DNA from: Zasmidium citrigriseum
Taxonomy: Eukaryota > Ascomycota > Dothideomycetes > Mycosphaerellales > Mycosphaerellaceae
Direction of reading: 5' to 3'
DNA: 64,000 nt
Assembly: GCA_002786025.1 (NCBI GenBank)
Contig: NHNW01000023.1
Location: forward strand, 62,001 to 126,000
A program made the position numbers and the translations under genes. The notes beneath the pieces are model-generated. The model was given only the letters and a program-made list of their open reading frames with translations. It searched no databases and was not told the DNA's origin. The first letter of the stretch is position 1. Every line of letters starts with the position of its first letter. Positions 32,506 to 42,660 of this stretch are shown here, one piece after another.

Positions 32506-33438
32506 CTAATTCTCAAATTTCAACCCACTCTCCTTCCTAACCGCCCCATAAATCCCCGCAATATCCCCCTTATCCCCCGCATGCTCAACAACAGCCTCCA
32601 AATGCTTATCCGCAACCTCCAACATGCCCATCTTCGCCCCACACCCCTCGGCCAAACTCCTCGCATGCCCCAAATCCTTCCTCGCCAACCTCGCCGTAAA
32701 AAGCGGCTCATCCCTCTTCCAATAATCCCCACTCATCATCCGGTTCGAATAAGCAGTATACGGCCCGGGGAACATGGTCTCGATAAACTTGTGCAGATTC
32801 TCGACGCCCAATCCGGACTTTTCGGCTACGACGTGGCCTTCGGAGAGGGTCTCGACCATGGAGCCGATGAAGGTGTTGCCGATGATTTTGAGGTGGGTGG
32901 CTTTGCCGTGGGGTTGGTCGGAGAAGTTTATCTCGGCGCGGCCCATGACGCCTGTGCAGTAGGGTAGGACGCGGTCGACCAAGTTCTTTGGGCCTGCTAG
33001 GACGCAGACGAGTTGGCCGTTGTCTGCCATTGCTGGGGCGCCGAAGACGGGGTTGGCGACGAAGTCTGCTCCGGCGGAGGTTATGGTTTTGGCGAGTTTG
33101 TTGGTGCAGTCTGGGTGGACTGTGCTGCAGTCGACGAAGAGTTTGCCTTTTGATTCGGGGACAGAGAGGGCGGTGGAGATTGTTTCTTCGATTGCGGCGT
33201 CGTTGGCTACGCAGGTGAAGATTATGTCGGCTTCTTTGACGACTTCTTGGATGGTGGAGACTGCTTTGGCTTTGCCTTGTTCGAGGGTTGCGACGAGCTT
33301 TTCAGTTCGAGCAAAGGTGCGGTTGTAGATGACGACCGGACCGGTATATTTGCCCTTCTCGACGAGGTTCTTGACCATTCCTCTTCCCATATTGCCAAGG
33401 CCGATCCAGCCAAGGCGAGGTGCGTTTCCAGAGGCCAT
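32506..33438 (-). CDS. 3-hydroxyisobutyrate/6-phosphogluconate dehydrogenase-like protein
   Basis: A single exon encodes 310 residues from the ATG at 33438. The N-terminal Rossmann fold starts LGWIGLGNMGRGMVKNL (GxGxxG), followed by VIYNRT and DIIFTCVANDAAIEE. The substrate motif is LFVDCSTVHPD, then PVFGAPAMADNGQLVCVLAG. The all-helical C-terminal domain carries the catalytic lysine in HLKIIGNTFIGSMVE. These are family traits of beta-hydroxyacid dehydrogenases that oxidise short hydroxy acids with NAD(P). A 49-codon extension upstream is open but lacks a plausible start. The substrate cannot be read from sequence. Codon composition switches from G-rich to C-rich (plus-strand view) near 32770. 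Confidence 0.9.
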   Translation of the reverse strand: MASGNAPRLGWIGLGNMGRGMVKNLVEKGKYTGPVVIYNRTFARTEKLVATLEQGKAKAVSTIQEVVKEADIIFTCVANDAAIEETISTALSVPESKGKLFVDCSTVHPDCTNKLAKTITSAGADFVANPVFGAPAMADNGQLVCVLAGPKNLVDRVLPYCTGVMGRAEINFSDQPHGKATHLKIIGNTFIGSMVETLSEGHVVAEKSGLGVENLHKFIETMFPGPYTAYSNRMMSGDYWKRDEPLFTARLARKDLGHARSLAEGCGAKMGMLEVADKHLEAVVEHAGDKGDIAGIYGAVRKESGLKFEN

Positions 33439-34485
33439 CGTGAATGAGGGATGCAAAGCTTTGATAAGAGGAGGTATCGAGAAGCTTTTGATCGAATCGA
33501 TGTCCGAATGGCAGAAGAGATGAAAGTGTAAAGTTGGAAGAGAGAAAATCGAAGCTCTAGACCTCACCTTTTGTACTCCTCTCACCTATGACGTCTTGGC
33601 TAGTTCGAGCGCACTGAAGCTGCCACTTTCCACTTCGATTCGGCGCTATATTTGCCAGATCGGACCGCCTGGTTGTGGAACACTTATGGAACTCCAGCAA
33701 GTATTCGGCCGTCCGGACGGAGATGAGCTGTCAGTGGGTGGGAGAGGGGAGTTAACGACATGGGAATCGCGGGTAGCGAGCGGCTAGAACGGAAGGTGGT
33801 CAGGGTGGCTGTTGCAGTACGGCCGTGAATGCAAACAAGTATGGATGGTACTGCATGCTGTGTTTCGAGAAGCAACACAACAGGGATACGATGGAGTTAT
33901 CGTGGGTAGGGGGAATATTGATGGAGGTGGTGAGTCGGTGGTCGCTCAACGGCGTGCTTTTGATTCCGGTTCGGGATCCCACCCCTCCTCCAAATCCGAA
34001 GTATGCGGGGCACTCGGTGTCCCCGCTTGTGGCGATACTTTATCGCTGTCTTCAGGCATGCAAAAAGACCATAGTCCATTAGACTGGGCGTGAGAGCCGA
34101 AATGGTCTTCGCTGGGCTCCAAGCATGGAGCGATACTTCTTGCCGGAACAGCGTGATGAATGAGGAAAGGAATCTTCATGCGGTGGCAACGTTTGCAAGA
34201 AAGGTCAAACCTGGCGATTAGGATTGGACATGGCATTGGTTGCGACATTGATCTCACGCCTTACATGGGCAAGTCTGTGTAGATGAGGCTGTGAAGGTGA
34301 AGAAGAGATTCGACGTTCTTGAGTTGTAAGGCGTGTCGTCGGCTATTGTCGGCTCGTCGGGACCCTTGTTTCTCTCAGGTGCTGCTTTGTCTTCCGCAAA
34401 GTCAGAGCAAAAAAGACCAAGTCGCCTTCTGTAAGTCTCAACTCTCCTTCCCATTCTCTTCCACTCTCCTTGAGTCACCTCCATC
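33439..34485. other. Divergent promoter region, dehydrogenase and CBS
   Basis: About 1.05 kb without a credible gene. Frames of up to 119 codons exist near the CBS start but overlap its promoter on the opposite strand and show no family features. Confidence 0.45.
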
Positions 34486-36141
34486 ATGTCGCATCTCACA
34501 TCCTCCACCCCGCGGAACCCGCCCGCAGTCATGAACACGATCCTCGAGAACATCGGCAACACGCCACTCGTCCGCCTCAATCGCATCCCGCAGTCAGTCG
34601 GCATCGAATGCAACGTCTACGCCAAATGCGAGTTCTTCAATGCAGGCGGCAGTGTCAAGGACCGTATTGCTCTGCGCATGGTCGAGGCTGCAGAGAAAGA
34701 GGGCAGAATCAAGCCAGGCCACAATGTGCTCATTGAGCCGACTAGTGGCAACACTGGTATAGGTCTCGCGCTTGTAGGAGCCGTGAAGGGCTACAGGACC
34801 ATCATCACGCTTCCTGAGAAGATGAGCAGTGAGAAGGTCAGCGTGTTGAAGGCTCTGGGAGCGGAGATAATCCGGACGCCCACGAGTGCTGCGTGGGACA
34901 GTCCCGAGAGCCACATCGGTGTGGCGAGGCGGCTAGAAAAGGAGATTCCCGGTGGTGTCATCCTGGATCAGTATGGCAACGTCAACAACCCTCTGGCGCA
35001 CGAGTTCGGTACGGCGAAAGAGATCGTGGACCAGACCGAGAACGTTCAAGGCAAGCTGGCTGCGGTCATTGCTGGTGCTGGTACAGGCGGCACAATCACT
35101 GGCATTTCAAGAGGTATCCGCAAGGCACACGGAGACAAGGTCAAGATCGTTGCTGCGGATCCACAGGGCTCGATTTTGGCATATCCTCCAGAGCTCAACA
35201 AGGAATTCGATGGCAAACCATACAAAGTTGAGGGCATTGGATACGATTTCATTCCAGATGTTCTTTCGCAAAAGGAGGTCGACCTTTGGTACAAGACTGA
35301 TGACCGAGATTCATTCTACTGGGCAAGACGCCTGATTCGTGAAGAAGGCCTGCTTGTTGGTGGCAGCTCGGGCTCGGCCATGAGCGCATGCGTCAAGGCG
35401 ATCAAGGACATGAAGCTCACAGCGAACGATTCTGTCGTGGTCATCCTGCCAGACAGCATCCGAAGCTACCTTAGCAAGTTCGTCGACGACGACTGGCTCG
35501 CTGCAAATGGCCTGTTGCCACCTTCGCCACCCCTTACCGCTCCGAACACTCCACCATCAGAGCCGACGGAGGCCCCTCAGTTTCCCAAGGAAGAACCGGC
35601 CACATTGCCCATACTGACCAAGAAGATCTCTAAGGACGAGTATGCGAACGCGAAAATCCGAGACCTGCGCCTCAAGCCTATCCAGACGATCGCTGAAACT
35701 TCGTCTGTAGACGAAGCAGTTGAGCTCATGCGCGACAAGGGTTACGACCAGATTCCTGTCACTGCCGGCTCTGGCGGCCGTCGTCTTGTCGGTATGGTTA
35801 CACTGGGTAACTGTCTTTCATACCTGTCATCCGGCAAGGTGGAGATCTCCGCGCCCGTGAAAGATGTCATGTTCAACTTCACCAAGATTGACGAGATCAA
35901 GCCATTGGAGAAGAACCCATCTGGCGCCGAAGGTGAGGAAAGCAAGCGAGACTTCCTGGAAATCACCATGGACACACCATTGAAGGTCCTCGAGAGATTC
36001 TTTGTCTGGAATGCCGCGGCGATTGTTACCGAGCGAGATGAAGATGGATCACTCAAGGCCAAGGCCGTCGCGACCAAAGTTGACCTCCTGCTCTGGATCG
36101 TGAGGAGAGGAAGGGAAAGCATGGCGAACGGCCACAAGTAG
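34486..36141 (+). CDS. CYS4: Cystathionine beta-synthase
   Basis: One exon, 551 residues. The PLP fold includes ILENIGNTPLVRLNRIP, the PLP lysine in GGSVKDRIA (K58), the phosphate-binding loop PTSGNTGIGLAL, GAGTGGTITGISRG, and VGGSSGSAMSA. Two CBS domains follow (about residues 385-530), for example LKPIQTIAETSSVDEAVELM and DQIPVTAGSGGRRLVGMVT. The enzyme condenses serine and homocysteine to cystathionine in transsulfuration, in the cytosol. Like yeast Cys4 it lacks the heme-binding N-terminal extension of animal enzymes. Length fits the family. Base composition is even along the gene, in contrast with the skewed accessory genes nearby. Confidence 0.97.
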   Translation: MSHLTSSTPRNPPAVMNTILENIGNTPLVRLNRIPQSVGIECNVYAKCEFFNAGGSVKDRIALRMVEAAEKEGRIKPGHNVLIEPTSGNTGIGLALVGAVKGYRTIITLPEKMSSEKVSVLKALGAEIIRTPTSAAWDSPESHIGVARRLEKEIPGGVILDQYGNVNNPLAHEFGTAKEIVDQTENVQGKLAAVIAGAGTGGTITGISRGIRKAHGDKVKIVAADPQGSILAYPPELNKEFDGKPYKVEGIGYDFIPDVLSQKEVDLWYKTDDRDSFYWARRLIREEGLLVGGSSGSAMSACVKAIKDMKLTANDSVVVILPDSIRSYLSKFVDDDWLAANGLLPPSPPLTAPNTPPSEPTEAPQFPKEEPATLPILTKKISKDEYANAKIRDLRLKPIQTIAETSSVDEAVELMRDKGYDQIPVTAGSGGRRLVGMVTLGNCLSYLSSGKVEISAPVKDVMFNFTKIDEIKPLEKNPSGAEGEESKRDFLEITMDTPLKVLERFFVWNAAAIVTERDEDGSLKAKAVATKVDLLLWIVRRGRESMANGHK

Positions 36142-36594
36142 AGTATCTCTCACGAGGCATTTGCATCTTCAACAGCGCTGGCGTTGGTGGTTGACTTTTT
36201 GCATGAAGCTCATGAATGCTATACGTAGAGGATTCAACACGGAGATCAACAAAATACGAACCTGCTTATCTTCGCTTTACACGGCATACCGTCCATTCGT
36301 CTCATCTACATCTGTCACCTCAAAGGAGACATCCGATCACGCGGCAAAAGTGGCATAGACTTCCGGCAGGAGCTCGAAATGCAAATACATAAATCTGCCC
36401 TCTTGCATCCTTCGTAGCGTGGCTTTAGTCAGCGATCATTCACTGACCACCAGCTCCTTCCTCATCAGCCCCACCTCCGGACTCCATCCTTCTCCAGAAC
36501 TTCCACCCCAGGAAAGATCCCCGCCCGTGCAGCAGTGGTGAAACTTTTGCTTCGGGCAGCATGTGACACCTAATTCAATAAATCTAACACAATC
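36142..36594. other. Intergenic region, 450 bp
   Basis: CBS 3' region and promoter of the SnoaL-like gene. Nothing recognisable. Confidence 0.45.
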
Positions 36595-37110
36595 ATGACG
36601 ACCTCCCTCCAACTCCTCGCCCCTCGCCCATGGGCTTCCCGCAAACATCCTAGCACCTACACGCGGGAAACCGCAAAACACATCCAATCCATCTCCCTCC
36701 AACTAATGACTCTCGCCTCCTCCCGCAACTGGACAGATCCCCTCTTCACAAAATACATCTCCCCAACCTACCACGCAGAATTCGACCATGCAGGCGGCGT
36801 CCCGCTGCACACTTGGGAAGCTTACATCGAGCACCACGAGCGTCTGGCGGAGAAGTACCCGGAGTATCGATTCGAAGCGCTGGATAGTGTGAGTGATGTT
36901 TATGAGAAGACCGGGACGGGGAGTGTTTATTTGTTGCTGAGAGTTACGGGGCAGCCGATGGGGGTTGTGAGGGAGAGTATTATTGTAATGTATTGGGAGA
37001 GGGAGGGGAAGGGTGTTGAGAAAGTGGAAGAGGGCCAGCAGGAGGAGAGAAAGGAGACGTGGAGGTGTGTTGGGCAGAAAGTCGTCAGGGGGATGCTTTG
37101 GAATGCGTGA
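36595..37110 (+). CDS. Small SnoaL-like (NTF2-fold) protein
   Basis: One exon, 171 residues. It reads as a single alpha-beta domain: a helix (about 25-45), NWTDPLFTKYISPTYHAEFDH, a helix region (TWEAYIEHHERLAEKYPEYRF), then beta strands VYLLLRVTGQP and ESIIVMYWERE, and a final strand WRCVGQKVVRG. That order of helices and a curved sheet resembles SnoaL/NTF2-like folds, which bind small ligands or act as isomerases. The assignment is structural and moderate. There are no targeting signals. Its stop is only 27 bp from the stop of the convergent MFS gene. Composition flips from C/A-rich to G-rich near 36830. Confidence 0.6.
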   Translation: MTTSLQLLAPRPWASRKHPSTYTRETAKHIQSISLQLMTLASSRNWTDPLFTKYISPTYHAEFDHAGGVPLHTWEAYIEHHERLAEKYPEYRFEALDSVSDVYEKTGTGSVYLLLRVTGQPMGVVRESIIVMYWEREGKGVEKVEEGQQEERKETWRCVGQKVVRGMLWNA

Positions 37111-37137
37111 AGGATCGATTGCTTATGACTACGGCTA

Positions 37138-38831
37138 TCAATGGCCACCGACACTACTGGACCCGACATACCGCCAATACGTCTTCGCCGAAAGACGCCG
37201 CAACGTCTTGCCCTTCCAAATCATGAGCAGGAAAGTCGCCATGCACGCCAACGAAACGAACCCAGCTGTGATGAAGCAATTCTGGAGACCCATATTCGTA
37301 TACCACGGCGTGATGGCATAGCTGAAGCCAAAACCGATGGTGTTGCGGATGATGATGACGGAAGCCATGGATTCGCCGCTGATCTCTTTGAAGCAGTCGA
37401 CGGCGTAGGACAAGCCGATACCTCCGCCGACGATCAGGCCGAATGTGAGCATTCCAAGTCCGAAGACGAGACCGATCCAGTGGACGCCGTGGTAGGCTCC
37501 TACGCCCCAGGTGATCAGACCTGCGGTTGAGAAGATCCCGGCTATGGCGAGGGGCCAGAGGCGGTGTTCGGGCTCGCGGGTGCCGTTGTTGCGTTTGGCC
37601 AGGTAGAGAGCGAGACGGTCGGCGACCATGCCGGACCAGAGGCATCTGGAATGAATGTCAGCGGATGCAAGATTGAAGAGTGAAGGCTGTGATCTTACCC
37701 AAAGACTGCACCAACAATAGGGCCGACGTAGACGCATCCTATCAAGGCTGCAGACCAATTGTACGGAGCAGCACTGAGGACTGGACTGGCCGTTCCGTTC
37801 AGGACATTATACCAGGACAAGTTTATGCCGTAGATGAAGCCAGCCCAGGCAATATTCGGGAACCGCACAATGATAGGCAGCGGCCGCCACATCGTGTACA
37901 GGACCTGCTTCCAAGACGGACTCCCCGGCAATCGAACGAAAGGCTTCAACTTCGCCACATACGACTTCTCCTTCGCATACCCCAATCCCTCAGCAACGTC
38001 AGTAGCATCAGCAGCCACGTCCTTTCCCGTGATCTTCTCATCATCGACAGCCTCTGGGATCGGACTTTCATCACTCGTCGGCGTCCTTGCTTCCACTCCT
38101 TCAATCGAGTTCCGAAAATACATTGTCTCCTCCATCCCAAAGAAAAGTCCCACACACGCAACCGCCGCAATAATAGCCCCAAAATACATCGTCCACCGCC
38201 ACCCAAAAGCATCATCAAACCACCCGGCAATCAACGGCGCAATAAAATTAGACTCGAAGAGCACCAGGACGTAGACGCTCATCCAGGTTCCCCTCTCATG
38301 CGCAAAAAACAAATCCGCAATAGAAATCTCCGGCAAAGCCTCAATAGGCGCACAAACAATCCCAATCAAAACCCGATGCCCATACCACTCGCCCGCAGAA
38401 GACGAATATGCCGTCCAGACCATAATCGGCACCGTCAACAACGTGCTCAGCAAATACACTCCCCGCCGCCCATACGCCGACGCAATGGGTTGCCAGAATA
38501 AGCACGCCCAGCCTAGGAACAAGAACATGACCCCGTTTCCTTGGACGAGGTCGGTTGTGGAAATTCCGGTGTCGCGCGTTATGTCTGCGATTACGCTGTA
38601 GTGGAGGGTTGTGGGGATTCCGACGCCGAGTGTGTAGAAGATTACCATTGCTAGGGACCAGAATTTGCGGCGCCGGGGCCAGTTTAGGGGGTCTTGGGGG
38701 TCTTTGGAGGGTTGGGGGACGAGGAGGATGTGTGTGTTGTTGGGGTCATGGTGCCGGTCTGTGTGCGTGGTTGTGGTGGAGAGGTCGACGAGGTGGACTG
38801 TTCCGGGGACTATGTCGAGATGGTCGGTCAT
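37138..38831 (-). CDS. Major facilitator superfamily transporter
   Basis: Two exons (38831-37699 and 37645-37138, 53-bp intron) give 546 residues with about twelve hydrophobic helices and a cytosolic central loop (about 245-305). The N-terminal half has DPQDPLNWPRRRKFWS and a motif A-like loop YGRRGVYLLST. The second half carries YGINLSWYNVLN and FGLIVGGGIGLSYAVDC. These features suit fungal DHA1/Hol1-like transporters. Substrate unknown. It lies beside amidohydrolase, P450 and methyltransferase genes, so export or uptake of a small metabolite is plausible. The gene alternates between G-rich and C-rich blocks. Confidence 0.9.
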
Positions 38832-39318
38832 GATTGTTGCGTTTTCTCGAGGCTTTCGACGAGAGAAACATCAAGAGGATGTTCTTTCGACGATGAATTT
38901 TGGGGATTGCAGGAAGATGTCGTCTAGATCCATCGCGGACCGTTGGGTGCTGATAGGGCAACTTTGTGCTTCCTCTCGATCGATAAGGTCGTGAACCCGC
39001 CGGCCAGGACGTTGGGTCGTGTCTTATCGCCGGCGGCGTCATCCTGGAGCAGATGAAACATGATGGATGATCGAATGGGATAGTGGTATGGGTACCTGTG
39101 GATGGAAGTGATGTTGTTATCGACATCGCCTAGAGCTTCGAGCTTCGATGTTTGCCCGAGACCAGGTCCACCCCGGGCGTTGGACGGTGGCCGAATCGAA
39201 GAACAACGCACGCCTTTGAGTTCGAATTTCTGCCAGAGACATCAGCCTGTGAGCTACTGAAGGGGCATTCAGAAGAGCGATCGCGGGTTGCTGCTAACGA
39301 GATCGTTAGATAAAAACC
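38832..39318. other. Divergent promoter region, MFS and amidohydrolase
   Basis: About 490 bp between divergent starts. No coding sequence. A shared promoter is possible. Confidence 0.45.
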
Positions 39319-40814
39319 ATGTTGACCAAATCGCTCACAAGGCTATGCCCTCGCCCTCGCACGGCCCTACACAATCTCAGTAGAAGAACATACGCAAACC
39401 TCACCTCCCCATCCGCTCAAACCTTCACAATCAACGGCGATAGACTATGGCAAGTCCCTCGCCCCAAACAACCACCCTCCTCCCTAACACCTTGCTAGGA
39501 ACGACATCCACCACACAGCCCAATGGTCCGCCCCCAACGCCACCACAGCCTCCGGAGGCCTCTCCCGCCTCAGCGGCACAATCCACGACAAACAAGCCCG
39601 AGACTGGTTCCACCAGCAAGTAATTTCCTTGGGTGCCGAGTCTCATAAAATCAACGCCACAGGAACCCAATTCGCGCTCTTCACCTCCATGGCCCGCAAC
39701 CCCTGCCATGCACCCATAGCAATGGGCTCGCACCTCGACAGCGTAGCCACAGGCGGGCGGTTTGACGGACCCCTGGGCGTTCTTGGGGCGCTGGAAGTCG
39801 TGCGAAGTCTCAAAGAACAGGAGATCAAGACGTACGCGCCGATAGTGCTGATCAACTGGACGAATGAAGAGGGTGCGAGATTTTTTCCTCCTCTGGGTTC
39901 GAGTTGTGTTTATGCCGGGCGGAGTAGTGTGCAAGCGGCGCATGAGAGCCAGGCCAATGATGGGAGTGGCGAGACGTTGGGGAATGCGTTGAGGGAGATT
40001 GGGTATGTGGGTGATGGGCCGAATACGTTTGGGGAGTTTCCTATAGGTTTGTTTGGCTGTGGTAATGTGTTGATCGTGCAGCTAATAAATGGCAGCCGGG
40101 CACTTCGAGATCCACGTCGAACAAGCCACGACTCTAGAGGAAGCGAATAAACCCGTCGGTTGGGTCGAAGGCTGGCAAGGCATCTCCGTCTTCGAAATGG
40201 TATTCCGAGGCAACGACGGCCACGCCAATACCTATGCCATGGACTCGCCGCATCGGAGAGATAGTCTCTTAGGAGCGAGTAAAGTTATCACCGAAATCGA
40301 GAAATTGGCCTGGACGAATGGCGGGATTACGACCGTGACTGGGATCCAGTCCGGGCCGGTTGGGTGTTGTAATATCCAGTCCTGGACGAAGATAACTTTT
40401 TGTTTGATGCACGCTGAGAGTCAGAGGTTGTTTGCCATGGGCGAAGAGATCAAAGCCCGCGCTCAGGCACAGGCGAAGTTAGGGAAATTAGAAATGAGCG
40501 TAGAGAGGGTGATGCATCTCGAGCCCGGAAAGTTCTGGCCAGAAGCCGTGGAGTGTGTGCGAAGAGCTTGTGGAGTCAAGGGAATGGGAGCGCAGACTCT
40601 CACCGCGCACGACAGTACCATGACGACTTTGGTGTGTCCAACGGCGATGGTGTTTGCCAGGGGTAAAGAGGGAATCTCGCATTGTGCGGAGGAGTGGACG
40701 AGTCAGGAGGATTGTGCGGAGAGTGCTACGGTGCTTGGGAGGGCGGTGTTGGAGTTTGATGAGATGTTGAGACGGAAGGGGAGTGGGGAGATTGGTGAGA
40801 TCAAGGGTATTTAG
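39319..40814 (+). CDS. M20-family N-carbamoyl-amino-acid hydrolase / ureidopropionase-like
   Basis: Three exons (39319-39449, 39499-40046, 40096-40814) give 465 residues. The first intron begins GCAAGT, a GC-AG intron; the second has a GCTAAT branch. Metal-site motifs are MGSHLDSVATGGRFDGPLG, NWTNEEGARFFPP and HFEIHVEQA, then TLTAHDSTM and GISHCAEEWTS. The family hydrolyses N-carbamoyl or related amide bonds with two metal ions. The N terminus (MLTKSLTRLCPRPRTALHNL) is basic and may direct import into mitochondria. The stop overlaps that of the convergent P450 gene by three bases. Confidence 0.88.
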
Positions 40815-42394
40815 GGGGTCTTGGTGAGGTGCAGTTCGCAGCGCAGGCCTCGGGGGACGGCGGCGAGGGTTCCGAGTTGGTGCATGGAGTCGTCTGTTGC
40901 TGTGAAGCTGAGGGTGGTGGTGTGTTTGAGGTAGAGGGTGGATATCAGCAGTCGGATGTTCATCATCGCTGTAGTCGATCGTCAGCTACAGTTCTCAAGG
41001 AAAGACGGACGAAATGTGTTCTCACCCAAATGTTGCCCAATACAGACCCTCGCACCATGACCGAATGGCACATACGAATAGTCCATCGTTCGAAGTTGCT
41101 CTTCGCTGGCGTCCAGCCACCTCTCAGGCTTCCACTCAAGTGGCTTCGAATACACATCAGGATTGAGATGTAGAACCAGAGTAGGTCCTATGACTGTTGT
41201 ACCGGCGGGAACATACACCCCAGAGTAAGTTCTCCCACCAGCAGGCACAATCCTCTCCTGACGACCAGACGCAGCCGGATGCAGCCTCATCGTCTCTTTG
41301 ATGACAGCCTCCAGCACGGGACAAGTTTCCAGGTCGGCCAGAGACAGGTTCGCGCCTTCGTCGACCTCAAGCTTTCTCAATTCAGCACGCAATCTCTCCT
41401 GCCACTCAGGCTGTCTTGAGAGCCTCCACGCAGTATATGTCAACGTGGATGCTGTAGTCATTTGGCCAGCCTTGAGCTCATCAAACATCTCACTAGCCAT
41501 CTTCTTCCGACCCAACTTCCCTCCCTTCCGCATATGTCCATACATCGAAAACTCCTGCTCCTTTTCACCCTCCAAATCAGCATCATGAGCATCCATCAAG
41601 CTCTCAACCCTCCGTTTAACATCAGCCCCATACTCCCCATTCTTCACATACTCCTTCGGCAGTATCAAACGTCCAAGCCAGTACGTATGCAGCGTCGGGA
41701 AATTGACCCAAAGCGGCGTCCAGATCTGGCTCCGTTTGAGATTGACAACCAGAGGGCGATCTCGCGAGGAGAGAAGGGTGTCCGTGCCATGCTTCTCATC
41801 GTAGAGGAAGCGTGTCATGACGTCGTGGGAGAAACAGTCCAGGAGAACGAAGACATCGACTAAACCACGACCCTTCTGCTCCAGACTCATTGCCTCAAGG
41901 CATGCCTTCACCCGCTCACGAACCATCCCTTCGCCCTTGGCGACGACGTTACTCTTCGCATACGCCGCCGCGATGGTTCGTTTCATGGCCTGGTGGTCCG
42001 TATACTTGAGCGTTGAGAAAAGATTATCCTCGCCATAGACCGCAAAGCGCGAGAAGTAGGCCGACTTGTCATAGCGGGATTTGGTATCGTAGATTTCGCG
42101 GTAGTCTGATGGACTCCCTAAAGTGACTTCGTTTGGTCGAATGCGAACGACCGGGCCGTATTTTCGATGCCATTGGGATATGGTCTCGTTCCGGCGGAGG
42201 CTGATGTCGTGGTAGGTGAGGTAGTATTGGGAAAGGCTGGCGAGCTTTGGTCCTGGGATGTGGGATAGAGGGCCGTAGAGGAGCGGTTCCAAGAGGTAGT
42301 AGTGGAGGACGAGGCCGATGAGAGGGCAGACGACCAGGAGTAGTGTGATGGGCACCGCTTGGTGTTCTTGAGCTGTAATGTCAAGAGATGCCAT
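40811..42394 (-). CDS. Cytochrome P450 monooxygenase
   Basis: Two exons (42394-41026 and 40968-40811, 57-bp intron) give 508 residues. A membrane anchor (about 14-35) precedes GPLSHIPGPKLA. The I-helix region reads DELKAGQMTTASTLTY, slightly off the usual AGxDT. The ExxR motif is KETMRLHP, followed by the PERW region (WKPERWLDASEE). The heme loop FGHGARVCIGQH puts the cysteine ligand at about residue 451. The short last exon completes the L-helix and supplies the C-terminal strands, ending at 40811. Fungal P450s of this type act in secondary metabolism or detoxification; the substrate is not readable. Its stop codon overlaps the convergent amidohydrolase stop. Confidence 0.95.
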
Positions 42395-42660
42395 CTTGAA
42401 AGGCTCCGGTGCAAGTCAATTGCAGCTATTTCTTGGGAGCGTATCGCATCCCCCTTAGGTGATGCTGGTTTGAGTACTGCACGATCTTGCGCTTGCCCTA
42501 TCAGACCCGGAGCCATCGAGGGAACAAATTGCGAGCCATAGAGGGGTTGAGATGCGATGAGCGATGAGTCTGTTGATAAGCAGGAGCTCGTCGAGCTCTC
42601 CATTGGATTCGGGTATCAGGCATCCCCAGTATCATACATACACTGTACACGCGTAACAAA

